Of a stretch of DNA of 64,000 bases, positions 45,188 to 56,592 are shown piece after piece. The stretch is from Pseudomonas pohangensis (GTDB taxonomy: Bacteria; Pseudomonadota; Gammaproteobacteria; Pseudomonadales; Pseudomonadaceae). Position 1 is the stretch's first letter; each line of letters begins with the position of its first letter. The notes under the pieces are model-generated. The model did not search any database. It saw only the letters and a list, made by a program, of their open reading frames with translations, and had not been told where the DNA came from. The translations under genes were made by a program, and so were the position numbers. The stretch covers positions 3,038,001-3,102,000 of the forward strand of contig NZ_LT629785.1 in NCBI RefSeq assembly GCF_900105995.1, in the 5' to 3' direction.

Positions 45188-47593
45188 TTGATACGCCTTT
45201 TAAAGTTCCTTTGGTGGTCTTTTGTTGCCCTGTTTTGCGGGCTATTGCTCAGTTTAAGCGGTGCCTACCTTTATCTGAGCCCCAGCCTTCCCTCAGTAGA
45301 GTCCCTGAGGACGGTCAAACTGCAGATGCCCCTGAAGGTTTTCAGCAGCGATCAGAAACTGATAGCAGAGTTTGGCGAGATGCGTCGGGCACCAATAAAG
45401 TTCGCCGACATCCCCCAGGACTTTATCAATGCGCTGCTGGCAGCTGAAGATGACAATTTTGCCAATCACAACGGTGTAGACCTGACCAGCCTGGTTCGGG
45501 CCGGCTCCGAGCTATTGAAGAGCGGACACATCCAGACTGGCGGCAGCACCATCACCATGCAGGTTGCAAAGAACTTCTTCCTGACCAGCGAGCGCAGCTT
45601 TTCAAGAAAGATCAACGAAATATTGCTTGCCCTGCAAATAGAGCGCGAACTCAGCAAGGATGAAATTCTCGAGCTCTATGTAAACAAGATTTATCTGGGC
45701 AACCGGGCATACGGCATTGAAGCCGCCGCCCAGGTGTATTACGGCAAATCGATTCGCGACACCAGTCTCTCGCAAATGGCCATGATTGCCGGCTTGCCCA
45801 AGGCACCCTCACGCTTCAACCCGCTTGCCAACGCACCGCGCAGCAAAGAGCGCCGGGACTGGATACTTGGCCGCATGTACAAACTGGGGCGCATAGACAA
45901 AGAGCGCCTGGAGCAGGCCATTGCCGAACCTATCGATGCCAGTTACCACGGTCCGCAACCTGAGCTGGAAGCACACTATATCGCCGAGATGGTTCGCGCC
46001 GAAATGGTCGGCCGCTATGGCAGTGATGCCTACACAGAAGGTTTTCAGGTCACGACTACGGTACCCAGCACCCTGCAGAATGACGCCAACCTCGCCGTCC
46101 GCGAAGGACTCGCCAGCTACGACTCCCGCCATGGCTACCGCGGGCCGGAGCTGCGGCGTCCGGGCATGACCAAAAGCGCCTGGCTGGAAGAACTGGCAAA
46201 GCACCGCAGCATCGGCGGCCTGGAGCCAGCCATCGTTACCCAGGTCGAAAAAAGCGGCATCCTGGTATTACTCAGAAACGGCGAAGAGCAGGCCGTGCCA
46301 TGGGACAGCATGAAATGGGCAAGACCGTTCCTCAACACCAATAGCCTCGGGGCAAGACCGCAACAGCCGGGTGATGTGGCACAGACCGGCGATCTCGTTC
46401 GGGTAAAGCGCGAGACTGACGGCAGCCTGAGCTTTACGCAGGTGCCGGCGGCGCAGGCCGCACTGGTTTCACTTGATCCGTCGAATGGCGCAATTCGCGC
46501 TCTGGTCGGTGGCTTCTCCTTTGACCAAAGCAATTACAACCGGGCCATTCAGGCAAAACGCCAGCCTGGTTCCAGCTTCAAGCCCTTCATTTACAGCGCT
46601 GCACTGGACAAGGGTTTTACCCCGGCAACCCTGGTCAATGATGCGCCCATTGTTTTTCAGGAAGCCGGCATGGAAGAGGCCTGGCGCCCCAAGAATGACA
46701 ACAATACATTTCTTGGGCCGATTCGCCTGCGAGAAGCCCTGTACAAGTCGCGCAACCTGGTATCCATTCGCGTCCTGCAGACCATCGGCATAGATTACGC
46801 ACTGGACTATGTCAGCAAGTTTGGCTTCAACAGGGACGATCTTCCGCGCAATTTGTCACTCGCACTGGGCACCGCAAACCTCACCCCGATGGAAATTGCC
46901 CGTGGCTGGAGCGTGTTTTCCAATGGTGGTTACAAGCTCGACCCGTACCTGATCGAGCGCATTGAAAGCCGTGACGGCGAGGTTCTTTACAAGGCCAATC
47001 CGGCAACGGTTCCAGTCGCAGAGACCTTTGCAAAAGAACAACTCAAAGACGAACTCAACGGCACCACGGATAGCCCTCCAGTGCTCGCCGAACGCATCAT
47101 TGACGGCCGCACCACTTACATTCTGACCAGCATGCTGCAGGATGTGATCCGCAAAGGTACCGGGCGGCGCGCGCTGGCAATGAAGCGCAATGATCTGGCG
47201 GGCAAGACCGGCACCACCAACGAGTCCAAGGACAGCTGGTTTTCCGGCTTCAACGCGGATTATGTGACAACCGTCTGGGCCGGCTTCGATCAGCCGGAAA
47301 GCCTGGGCCGCCACGAATACGGCGGCACCGTCGCGCTGCCGATATGGATGAGCTTCATGAGCGCGGCGCTTGCAGGAAAACCCGAACACCTGCTGCCCGA
47401 ACCGGAAGGCATCATGACCTTGCGCATCGAACCGCTAACCGGCCGCGCGGCGCCCCCGGGCACACCGGATGCCTATTTCGAACTGTTCAAGAGCGAAGAC
47501 TCGCTTCCAGCAGCCAGCGAGCTTGATCCTGCCCTCGGAATCCCGGGCGGACCACTGCCCGCCGACCAGGCTGCGCCAATCGATCTGTTCTAG
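45188..47593 (+). CDS. ponA: Penicillin-binding protein 1A (bifunctional class A PBP)
   Basis: Polymerises and cross-links peptidoglycan at the outer face of the inner membrane. The 801-residue protein has a membrane anchor (about 8-30), a GT51 transglycosylase domain (catalytic Glu87 in AAEDDNFANH, then GGSTITMQVAKN), an OB-like insert and a transpeptidase domain with SSFK (Ser462-Lys465), SRN (in KSRNLVS) and KTGTT. The start is TTG at 45188, since the conserved RLLKFLWW begins two codons later and no ATG is near. Compared with relatives I recall, the linker around residues 610-630 before AERIIDGRTTYI looks shorter. Confidence 0.95.
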   Translation: MIRLLKFLWWSFVALFCGLLLSLSGAYLYLSPSLPSVESLRTVKLQMPLKVFSSDQKLIAEFGEMRRAPIKFADIPQDFINALLAAEDDNFANHNGVDLTSLVRAGSELLKSGHIQTGGSTITMQVAKNFFLTSERSFSRKINEILLALQIERELSKDEILELYVNKIYLGNRAYGIEAAAQVYYGKSIRDTSLSQMAMIAGLPKAPSRFNPLANAPRSKERRDWILGRMYKLGRIDKERLEQAIAEPIDASYHGPQPELEAHYIAEMVRAEMVGRYGSDAYTEGFQVTTTVPSTLQNDANLAVREGLASYDSRHGYRGPELRRPGMTKSAWLEELAKHRSIGGLEPAIVTQVEKSGILVLLRNGEEQAVPWDSMKWARPFLNTNSLGARPQQPGDVAQTGDLVRVKRETDGSLSFTQVPAAQAALVSLDPSNGAIRALVGGFSFDQSNYNRAIQAKRQPGSSFKPFIYSAALDKGFTPATLVNDAPIVFQEAGMEEAWRPKNDNNTFLGPIRLREALYKSRNLVSIRVLQTIGIDYALDYVSKFGFNRDDLPRNLSLALGTANLTPMEIARGWSVFSNGGYKLDPYLIERIESRDGEVLYKANPATVPVAETFAKEQLKDELNGTTDSPPVLAERIIDGRTTYILTSMLQDVIRKGTGRRALAMKRNDLAGKTGTTNESKDSWFSGFNADYVTTVWAGFDQPESLGRHEYGGTVALPIWMSFMSAALAGKPEHLLPEPEGIMTLRIEPLTGRAAPPGTPDAYFELFKSEDSLPAASELDPALGIPGGPLPADQAAPIDLF

Positions 47594-47612
47594 GACTGCA
47601 CAGGTGCTCAAA

Positions 47613-47647
47613 AAAAATGCCCCCGCCATGACGACGGGGGCATTTTT
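47613..47647. terminator. Bidirectional Rho-independent terminator between ponA and maeB
   Basis: AAAAATGCCCCCG (47613-47625) and CGGGGGCATTTTT (47635-47647) pair perfectly around a 9-nt loop, with A-runs and T-runs on both sides. It lies 19 bp after the ponA stop and 28 bp before the maeB stop, and so works for both convergent genes. Confidence 0.92.
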
Positions 47648-47675
47648 ATTGGAGCCTTACAAGGCTCGCCAGCAG

Positions 47676-48944
47676 TTAGCGATCAAACACATCATTTACC
47701 GACTGCAGGGGGTAGTGCTTGGGATAGGGCAGCGTGGCTACGCCTGACTCGATAGCCGCTTTGGCCACAGCATCACAGACGACCGTAATCAGACGCGCAT
47801 CCATTGGCTTAGGAATGATGTACTCGCGGCCAAACTCCAGAGCGATACCACCGTAAGCATCACAGACTTCCTGCGGCACCGGCAGTTTTGCCAGATCACG
47901 CAAGGCCAGGGCAGCCGCTACCTTCATCTCCTCATTAATCCGCTTGGCACGGACATCCAGCGCGCCACGGAAGATGAACGGGAAACCCAGCACGTTATTC
48001 ACCTGATTCGGGTAGTCGGAACGGCCAGTCGCCATAATCACGTCAGGGCGGGTCTGCTTGGCCAGTTCCGGGCGGATCTCCGGATCAGGGTTGGAGCAGG
48101 CAAAAACAATCGGATTGGCCGCCATGCGGTTCAGGTTTTCGGCAGACAACAGATCCGGACCAGAAAGCCCGACGAACACGTCGGCGCCATCCAGCGCATC
48201 GCTCATGGTGCGCTTGTCGGTGTCATGGGCGAAAACTGCCTTGTACTGATTCAGATCATCACGCCCGGAGTGAATAACCCCTTTGCGGTCACACATGAAA
48301 ATATTTTCAATGCGCGCACCCATGCTTACCAGCAACTTCATGCAGGAGATGGCCGCAGCGCCCGCACCCAGGCAAACGATTTTGGCTTCGGGCAGCGTTT
48401 TTCCGACAATTTCCAGCGCGTTGAGCATGCCGGCAGCCGTGACAATGGCCGTTCCGTGCTGATCATCATGGAAAACCGGAATATCGCACTGTTCAATCAG
48501 CGCGCGCTCGATCTCGAAACACTCCGGAGCCTTGATGTCCTCAAGGTTGATACCGCCGAAAGTGATGGAAATGCGCTTGACGGTGTCGATGAAGGCTTGC
48601 GGGCTTTCCGAGTCGACTTCGATGTCAAAAACATCAATACCGGCAAAACGCTTGAACAACACGCCTTTACCTTCCATGACCGGCTTGGATGCCAGCGGGC
48701 CAAGATCACCCAGACCAAGAATGGCTGTGCCGTCGGAAATCACTGCTACCAGATTACCTTTGCCGGTGTAGGTGTAAGCCAGCTCGGGATCACGTGCGAT
48801 CTCGCGCACCGGCTCGGCAACACCCGGACTATAGGCCAGCGAAAGATCACGTGCGCTGGCTGTTGGCTTGGTTATCTCGACGCTCAATTTCCCCGGACGA
48901 GGCTTGGCGTGATATTCGAGAGCAGCAGTTTTCAGGTCAGTCAT
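47676..48944 (-). CDS. maeB: NADP-type malic enzyme, short form without PTA domain
   Basis: Oxidative decarboxylation of malate to pyruvate, which supplies NADPH and pyruvate. The 422-residue protein carries only the malic enzyme part; E. coli MaeB is longer because it has a C-terminal phosphotransacetylase-like domain, absent here as in other Pseudomonas. The segments SLAYSPGVAEPVREIARDP, FHDDQHGTAIVTAAGMLNAL (metal and substrate region) and IVCLGAGAAAISCMKLL (NAD(P)-binding fold) are clear. The ATG at 48944 gives MTDLKTAALEYHAKPRPGKL; an open stretch further upstream is not conserved-looking. Confidence 0.94.
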   Translation of the reverse strand: MTDLKTAALEYHAKPRPGKLSVEITKPTASARDLSLAYSPGVAEPVREIARDPELAYTYTGKGNLVAVISDGTAILGLGDLGPLASKPVMEGKGVLFKRFAGIDVFDIEVDSESPQAFIDTVKRISITFGGINLEDIKAPECFEIERALIEQCDIPVFHDDQHGTAIVTAAGMLNALEIVGKTLPEAKIVCLGAGAAAISCMKLLVSMGARIENIFMCDRKGVIHSGRDDLNQYKAVFAHDTDKRTMSDALDGADVFVGLSGPDLLSAENLNRMAANPIVFACSNPDPEIRPELAKQTRPDVIMATGRSDYPNQVNNVLGFPFIFRGALDVRAKRINEEMKVAAALALRDLAKLPVPQEVCDAYGGIALEFGREYIIPKPMDARLITVVCDAVAKAAIESGVATLPYPKHYPLQSVNDVFDR

Positions 48945-49026
48945 TTTGGCGACACCACTTCTGGGTTGATTTTGGCAGGTGGGCGAGAATAACCAATACA
49001 CCCGGTCCGGACAAGCAAACCCTGCA

Positions 49027-50469
49027 TCAACGGACCAGCTTCAGCATGTCTCCCGGCTTGACTTCGCCGGCCGGATAAAGCCCGTTGAGCAAGCGAATCC
49101 GCGCAGTCTTGTCCTCCGGAAGATCCGCCGTTCTGGCCAGACTTTCCAGGGTTTCACCGGGTTTAACTGTAACCACATGAATAACCGCTGGCTGGGCCAG
49201 CTTCAGCTCTGCCTTGGTCAGCGCTCTGAAACTGTGAATAACTGAGAGAAACTGGTTGTCCTCACTTTCCAGAGAGCCACGGCTCTTGACCGCTGCGACA
49301 AACATGAACACCTGCTTGTCTTTCACGATCAGCGCCACGCGTTTGGCCGGCTGCCCCGGAATAACCGCCGTCACGGCTGGATAGCCCGCCTGTTTGAAGC
49401 TCTCCTCCATGGCCAGACGCTGGTCACCAACCTGCTTGCGCAGCATTTCTTCAGGTGTCAGGCGCTCATCAAATTCGCCCATGGTCATGGCGATGAATGC
49501 CTGCTTGTCCGCAGTATGCATAACCAGCGCATCCGGCCGATTCAGCAACTCCCAACCCTGCGGAATAGTAACGGTGAAGTCGAGGTCGGCATGATAGAAC
49601 TGCTGGTCGCGACGCACGCCCTGATCAGCCGAATCGCCTATCGGCAAGCCCTCCAGGTGCTCCAGGAAAACCTGCTTGTTGACTACCTGTTGCGCGCCCT
49701 GCAAAGCATGCGCCGGACCGACTACCTGCTGCAGGCGGGTGTCGTTGTCCGGGTGCGTGTCGAACAGCCCGTGATAGCCCGAATCCTTGACCGGTTGCCC
49801 CTTCTTGGCCGCCTGATCGCGGGCAAAATCATCCTGCGCCTTGAGCACTTCGACTACCTGGATCATTGCCTGCGGATCATAGCCACTGCGCGCCAGATAC
49901 TGCGCACCGAGCCCGTCAGCTTCCAGCTCCATGTCCCGGCCATAGCCTCTAACTACAGCACCACCAACCACATTGGTCAGGTCGCCTGCCGCACCAACTC
50001 CGGTACCTATGGCAACCATCTGCCCGAGAATATTCCAGGCCTGCGCCTGGCTTTGCTGGCGCACGCTGTGGCGGGCCGTTACATGGCCGACCTCGTGACC
50101 GAGCACTGCGGCCAACTCGGCTTCAGAGTTGAGGTAAGCCAGCAGGCCACGGTTGATGAAGATGTAGCCACCGGGCAGGGCAAAGGCGTTGATATCGGCA
50201 CTGTCAACCACGGTGAACTGGTACTGCAGATTGCTGCGGTGGCTGTTGCTGGCAACTTTCTCGCCCACCTGCTGCACGTAGGCCCGCAGTTTTTCATCCT
50301 TGTAGATCGGGTACTGCTTGAGCACCTGCTGGTAAGCCTGACTGCCCATGCTCAGCTCATCCTGCTCACTCATCATGACGAAATCGTTGCTGCCGGTAAC
50401 CGGATTGACCGCGCAACCGGCCAGACAGGTCAACACCAGCGCCGCCGCGACATCACTACGAAACCTCAT
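49027..50469 (-). CDS. M48-family periplasmic metalloprotease lipoprotein (BepA/LoiP-like)
   Basis: The 480-residue protein has a lipoprotein signal (LTCLAGC, lipid Cys at 19). The zinc protease core contains HEVGHVTARHS (HExxH, about 125) and the third ligand in ELEADGLGAQYL. The middle region (about 300-420) resembles the DUF following M48 in these proteins. The C-terminal 50 residues (VVTVKPGETLESLARTADLP...YPAGEVKPGDMLKLVR) look like a LysM-type peptidoglycan-binding module. It probably degrades misfolded envelope proteins. Its start overlaps the nuclease stop by 4 bp (ATGA), so the two secreted proteins are translationally coupled. Confidence 0.88.
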   Translation of the reverse strand: MRFRSDVAAALVLTCLAGCAVNPVTGSNDFVMMSEQDELSMGSQAYQQVLKQYPIYKDEKLRAYVQQVGEKVASNSHRSNLQYQFTVVDSADINAFALPGGYIFINRGLLAYLNSEAELAAVLGHEVGHVTARHSVRQQSQAQAWNILGQMVAIGTGVGAAGDLTNVVGGAVVRGYGRDMELEADGLGAQYLARSGYDPQAMIQVVEVLKAQDDFARDQAAKKGQPVKDSGYHGLFDTHPDNDTRLQQVVGPAHALQGAQQVVNKQVFLEHLEGLPIGDSADQGVRRDQQFYHADLDFTVTIPQGWELLNRPDALVMHTADKQAFIAMTMGEFDERLTPEEMLRKQVGDQRLAMEESFKQAGYPAVTAVIPGQPAKRVALIVKDKQVFMFVAAVKSRGSLESEDNQFLSVIHSFRALTKAELKLAQPAVIHVVTVKPGETLESLARTADLPEDKTARIRLLNGLYPAGEVKPGDMLKLVR

Positions 50470-51284
50470 TGCACTACCTCCAGCATGATTTCAGCCGTAA
50501 TCGGCAATAACCAGCGAGCCTGGCCGGGCTTGAGCAGTCCGCGTCGCGAGCGATCGATCACCCAGCCACGGGCCTCAACTTCACTGCCTGCAAGCTTCTG
50601 CAGGTTTTCGATATCAAACTGCGGAAAGAGTTTCTGCTTGACCTGCAAAACCAGTGAGCCACCCATTTCCAGCCAAATACCACCACGATTTCGTTCAACC
50701 CGCAGCACCTTGCCACGAATCAGGGCAAAACCTCCTGATGCAACCTGCCCGGGCTCAAGCCATTCAGGCTTGCGCCAAAGCCCAACAGCGGAGTTGCGGG
50801 CACTGCGCTCCGCTGCCTGCTGACAGCCCAGCAACCGGGTTTCCGGCGCAAAAGCCACCTGATAACCCAGGCCTTCGGCCAGTAACTGTGCTTCAAGGTT
50901 GCGCCCCCGGTTATCGTAGGCATGTGCCAGCATGCGCCCGTAATGATCTTTTGCCGGCACGCCGACCTGCAGGGCAACCTGATCATCATTGGCGCGAACC
51001 AGTCGCTCAAGGCGCTTTCTGGCCTTTACCGCAAAGGGCTGTTCCGGGCGACCCTGGTGAGCCAGCTCCGGCGTGTTCAAACCGATCAGACGCACACTAC
51101 GGCCATTCGTCAGCCGCAGGGTATCCCCATCAACCACTTTCTCGACGCTATAAACCGGCAATTGTCCGGGCAGCGGGCAGGCAGCATGGCCCGGAAAAGA
51201 CGCCATCAGGCCAATAAAAAAGGCGCCCATCAAGGACGCCTTTTTTATCGACTGCGAAGGAACACGCAAGTCTGCTTTGCTCAT
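50466..51284 (-). CDS. Secreted thermonuclease-family (SNase-like) protein
   Basis: The 272-residue protein has a long signal peptide (SIKKASLMGAFFIGLMASFPGHA), then an SNase OB-fold (about 40-165) with VEKVVDGDTLRLTNGRSVRLIGLNTPELAHQG and the YGRMLAHAY and LEAQLLAEGLGYQV segments, which supply the calcium-binding and catalytic residues. An unassigned C-terminal domain (about 175-272) follows. The ATG at 51284 gives a positively charged n-region; a second ATG at 51230 would give a signal peptide without charge. A strong terminator hairpin (51214-51248) lies inside the first 25 codons. The gene begins 8 bp after the rpmE stop. Confidence 0.82.
   Translation of the reverse strand: MSKADLRVPSQSIKKASLMGAFFIGLMASFPGHAACPLPGQLPVYSVEKVVDGDTLRLTNGRSVRLIGLNTPELAHQGRPEQPFAVKARKRLERLVRANDDQVALQVGVPAKDHYGRMLAHAYDNRGRNLEAQLLAEGLGYQVAFAPETRLLGCQQAAERSARNSAVGLWRKPEWLEPGQVASGGFALIRGKVLRVERNRGGIWLEMGGSLVLQVKQKLFPQFDIENLQKLAGSEVEARGWVIDRSRRGLLKPGQARWLLPITAEIMLEVVQ
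51214..51248 (-). terminator. Rho-independent terminator of rpmE, inside the nuclease coding region
   Basis: On the minus strand ATAAAAAAGGCG pairs with CGCCTTTTTTAT (51237-51248 with 51214-51225). The stem can extend inward through a G-U pair and two G-C pairs to a 5-nt loop, and is followed by six T. The minus orientation pairs better than the plus. It is 45-80 nt after the rpmE stop, which fits as that gene's terminator, but it also encodes residues 13-24 of the nuclease precursor. Confidence 0.8.
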
Positions 51285-51292
51285 TCAGCCAA

Positions 51293-51505
51293 TTACTTGG
51301 TGCCGAAAACGCCAAAACGCTGTTTGAAGCGATCAATACGGCCGCCAGTGTCGAGCACTTTCTGCTTACCGGTGTAGAAAGGGTGGCACTCGTTGCACAC
51401 ATCGATGCTGAGGCTCTTGCCCAGAGTGGAGCGAGTCTTGATCACGTTACCGCAGCTACAGGTAGCATCGATTTCGACGTAATTAGGATGGATATCAGCT
51501 TTCAT
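51293..51505 (-). CDS. rpmE: 50S ribosomal protein L31, zinc-binding (C+) form
   Basis: Ribosomal protein L31, which bridges the large and small subunits. The 70-residue protein starts MKADIHPNYVEIDATCSCGN and has all four zinc ligands of the C+ type: Cys16, Cys18, Cys37 and Cys40 (CSC and CNEC). The paralogous zinc-free form is therefore not this gene. The start at 51505 follows AAGGAAATTCTC-type spacing. A strong promoter lies about 70 bp upstream (51576-51603), and a terminator lies just after the gene in the next reading frame. Confidence 0.97.
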   Translation of the reverse strand: MKADIHPNYVEIDATCSCGNVIKTRSTLGKSLSIDVCNECHPFYTGKQKVLDTGGRIDRFKQRFGVFGTK

Positions 51506-51575
51506 GAGAATTTCCTTGTATCTGGCGTGCCGCCACCCGACCCTATGTCGAATACCGCACGTAAACAGGCGGCGG

Positions 51576-51603
51576 ATCATACCAGAGCCCACAGGCGATG
51601 CAA
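51576..51603 (-). promoter_or_regulatory. Strong sigma-70 promoter of rpmE
   Basis: On the minus strand TTGCAT (51598-51603), then 16 bp, then TATGAT (51576-51581), with TGG directly before the -10 (extended -10). Transcription would start about 64 nt before the rpmE ATG. Confidence 0.7.
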
Positions 51604-51769
51604 GCCACCCGTAGCGCCCATCGATAGCCGGCAATAAACTGCGGCCAGACCGGCGCTGTGCCCGGCACAGCTAACCGGCCAATACGCCAGAATATAGTCA
51701 CACCATGTGCACGGCATGCAATGCTGTACCCGCCACAGGCCAGAAATTCACATCCGACCGGAGTCCGTG

Positions 51770-53989
<2,220 letters not shown>

Positions 53990-54085
53990 AGGCCGACGCA
54001 ACGGTTGGCAAGCCTGGAGCTGCCACGGATAATGCGGGTCTTTTCCTCGCACCACGCCGCCAACTGACGGCCCCAAGAGCACAGC

Positions 54086-55825
54086 ATGAAAGACACTATT
54101 CGCCACCTGATCCAGCAAGCCCTGTGCCGCCTGACTGCCGACGGCATTCTGCCTGAAGGCCTGAGCCCGGCCATTCAGGTGGAGAACAGCCGCGACAAGA
54201 GCAACGGCGACTTCGCCAGCAACATTGCCCTGATGCTGGCCAAACCCGCCGGCATGAAACCCCGCGATCTCGCCGAAAAACTGGTCGCCGTGCTGCCGGC
54301 TGAGCATCAGATCAGCAAGGTGGAAATCGCCGGCCCGGGATTCCTCAATTTTTTCCAGAACAGCGCTGCGCTGGCGCAGCGTCTGGAAGCCGCGCTGACG
54401 GATGAGCACCTTGGCGTCCGCAAGAACGCTCCGCCGCAACGGGTAGTAATTGATCTTTCCTCGCCGAACCTGGCCAAGGAAATGCACGTTGGGCATCTGC
54501 GCTCGACAATCATTGGCGACGGTGTGGCACGGGTGCTGGAGTTTCTCGGCGATACGGTAATCCGGCAGAACCATGTCGGCGACTGGGGCACCCAGTTCGG
54601 CATGTTGCTGGCGTATATGGAAGAAAACCCGGCCGCCGTGGAAGGCGAGCTGGCGGACCTCGAACAGTTTTACCGCGCCGCCAAAATGCGCTTCGACGAA
54701 TCCGCCGATTTTGCCGATCGCGCCCGCGAACTGGTCGTACAGTTACAGGCCGGCGATGCCGGTTGCCTGCGTCTCTGGCACCGCTTCAACGATATTTCCC
54801 TGAGCCACTGCCAGAAGGTCTACGACCGTCTGGGCGTGAAGCTGTCGATGACTGATGTCCGCGGCGAGAGCGCCTACAACAGCGATCTGCCGGGGATCGT
54901 CGAGGCCCTGCGCGATAAAGGCCTGCTTAGCGAGAGTGACGGCGCCCAGTGCGTGTTCATGGACGAATTCCGGAATGCCGAAGGCAACCCTCTGCCAGTG
55001 ATCGTGCAAAAAGCCGGCGGTGGCTACCTGTATGCCACCACCGACCTGGCCGCCATGCGCTACCGCAGCCAGACCCTGCACGCGGACCGCGCCCTGTACT
55101 TCGTCGACCAGCGTCAGGCCCTGCACTTCCAGATGGTATTTGAAGTGGCCCGGCGCGCCGGCTTCGTAGCACCAGAGATGGAGCTGGAGCACATGGGTTT
55201 TGGCACCATGAACGGCGCCGATGGGCGGCCATTCAAAACCCGTGACGGTGGCACGGTAAAGCTGATTGACCTGCTCGATGAAGCCGAAGAGCGCGCCTAT
55301 GCCCTGGTCAGGGACAAAAATCCCGAACTGAACGAAGAAGAACTACGCGTGATCGGCCGCGCAGTGGGTATCGCTGCGGTGAAATATGCCGACCTGTCAA
55401 AGCACCGCACCAGCGACTACAGCTTCAACTTCGAGCAGATGCTCAGCTTTGAAGGCAACACCGCGCCCTACCTGCTCTACGCCTATACCCGTGTCGCCAG
55501 TATCTTCCGCAAACTGGGCAAGGGCGTGGACGAAATCGACGGGCAGATTCAGCTCGACGCCGTGCAGGAGAAAGAGCTGGCCGCCAGGCTCGCGCAATTT
55601 ACCGAAATCCTCAACAACGTCGCTGAAAAGGGTACCCCTCACACCCTGTGCAGCTATCTGTACGATGTTGCCGGACTGTTCTCCAGTTTCTACGAGCATT
55701 GCCCGATTCTGTCGACGGATGATCTGGCCGTACGCAACAGCCGCCTGCACCTGGCCGCCCTGACCGGCCGCACCCTCAAGCAAGGGCTTGAATTGCTGGG
55801 CCTGCAGCCCCTGGAGCGCATGTAA
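54086..55825 (+). CDS. argS: Arginyl-tRNA synthetase
   Basis: Class I aminoacyl-tRNA synthetase for arginine. The 579-residue protein has the Arg-tRNA synthetase N-terminal domain (GDFASNIALMLAKPAGMKPRDLAEKL), the HIGH-type motif HVGH (residues 134-137) in SSPNLAKEMHVGHLRST, and the C-terminal DALR anticodon-binding domain (about 455-579, YLLYAYTRVASIFRKLG). As usual for ArgRS, no clear KMSKS is present. It is followed without a gap by the SPOR-domain gene. Confidence 0.97.
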   Translation: MKDTIRHLIQQALCRLTADGILPEGLSPAIQVENSRDKSNGDFASNIALMLAKPAGMKPRDLAEKLVAVLPAEHQISKVEIAGPGFLNFFQNSAALAQRLEAALTDEHLGVRKNAPPQRVVIDLSSPNLAKEMHVGHLRSTIIGDGVARVLEFLGDTVIRQNHVGDWGTQFGMLLAYMEENPAAVEGELADLEQFYRAAKMRFDESADFADRARELVVQLQAGDAGCLRLWHRFNDISLSHCQKVYDRLGVKLSMTDVRGESAYNSDLPGIVEALRDKGLLSESDGAQCVFMDEFRNAEGNPLPVIVQKAGGGYLYATTDLAAMRYRSQTLHADRALYFVDQRQALHFQMVFEVARRAGFVAPEMELEHMGFGTMNGADGRPFKTRDGGTVKLIDLLDEAEERAYALVRDKNPELNEEELRVIGRAVGIAAVKYADLSKHRTSDYSFNFEQMLSFEGNTAPYLLYAYTRVASIFRKLGKGVDEIDGQIQLDAVQEKELAARLAQFTEILNNVAEKGTPHTLCSYLYDVAGLFSSFYEHCPILSTDDLAVRNSRLHLAALTGRTLKQGLELLGLQPLERM

Positions 55826-56497
55826 GTGGCCGCCCGCAAGAAAGCGCCACCACCCAAGCGCGGTGCCAGCCGCTACAAGGCTCCGCCAAAGAAACCGGTA
55901 CCCGGCTGGATCTGGCTGGCCTGCGGCTTGCTGGCCGGTGGCTTCATCGTCTTCCTCATGCAACTGCAGCCCGGCCGCGACAACATCAAGCGCGACAAGC
56001 CGGAGCAGGCCAGCACTGCCGTCAAGGCCAAGCCTGAGGTGAAAAAAGAACAACCGCAAAAACCCAAGTACGACTTCTACACCCTGCTGCCCGAGTCGGA
56101 AGTGATTGTCCCGCCCGATGCGATGACGTCACCCGCAACCAGCGAAAAACCGGTCAGCGCGGCAGAAGCGGCAAAAATCGATGCTGCACGCGCCGAGGCA
56201 CTGCTTAACGGCCAGACACCGCCACCGATGCCACCGGTAGCCAAGGCATCCGCAACCACCGAGGTCTTCCTGCAGGCCGGCTCGTTCCGCAAACGCGAGG
56301 ATGCTGACAAGGTCCGCGCGCAGATCATCCTGCTCGGGCAGAACGTTCAGGTGGAGTCCGGCACTGTGCGCGAGGAAACCTGGTATCGCGTACTGGTCGG
56401 CCCGTTTGCCAATCGCGAGCAACTTGCGCAGGCACAGAAATCCCTGGCTGGCAGCGGCTTTAGCAACCTGCTGTTACAGCAACGCCAATCCAACTGA
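55826..56497 (+). CDS. FtsN-like SPOR-domain membrane protein
   Basis: The 223-residue protein has a basic cytoplasmic N-terminus (AARKKAPPPKRGASRYKAPPK), one transmembrane helix (about 28-46, WIWLACGLLAGGFIVFLMQL), a Lys/Pro/Glu-rich periplasmic linker (about 50-145) and a SPOR domain (about 148-220, EVFLQAGSFRKREDADKVRAQI) that binds septal peptidoglycan. This is the layout of FtsN, the late cell-division activator; short length and position after argS fit the Pseudomonas ftsN candidate. The start is GTG 55826, directly after the argS TAA. Confidence 0.85.
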   Translation: MAARKKAPPPKRGASRYKAPPKKPVPGWIWLACGLLAGGFIVFLMQLQPGRDNIKRDKPEQASTAVKAKPEVKKEQPQKPKYDFYTLLPESEVIVPPDAMTSPATSEKPVSAAEAAKIDAARAEALLNGQTPPPMPPVAKASATTEVFLQAGSFRKREDADKVRAQIILLGQNVQVESGTVREETWYRVLVGPFANREQLAQAQKSLAGSGFSNLLLQQRQSN

Positions 56498-56592
56498 TCG
56501 GCTTTTTCGCTGCTGACGGTTGAAAAGCCCGCAGCAGCGCCCCATCTCTTCCTGCACAAGGGCCGTCGGCCCAGCAGCGGGAGCAGCTTCTC

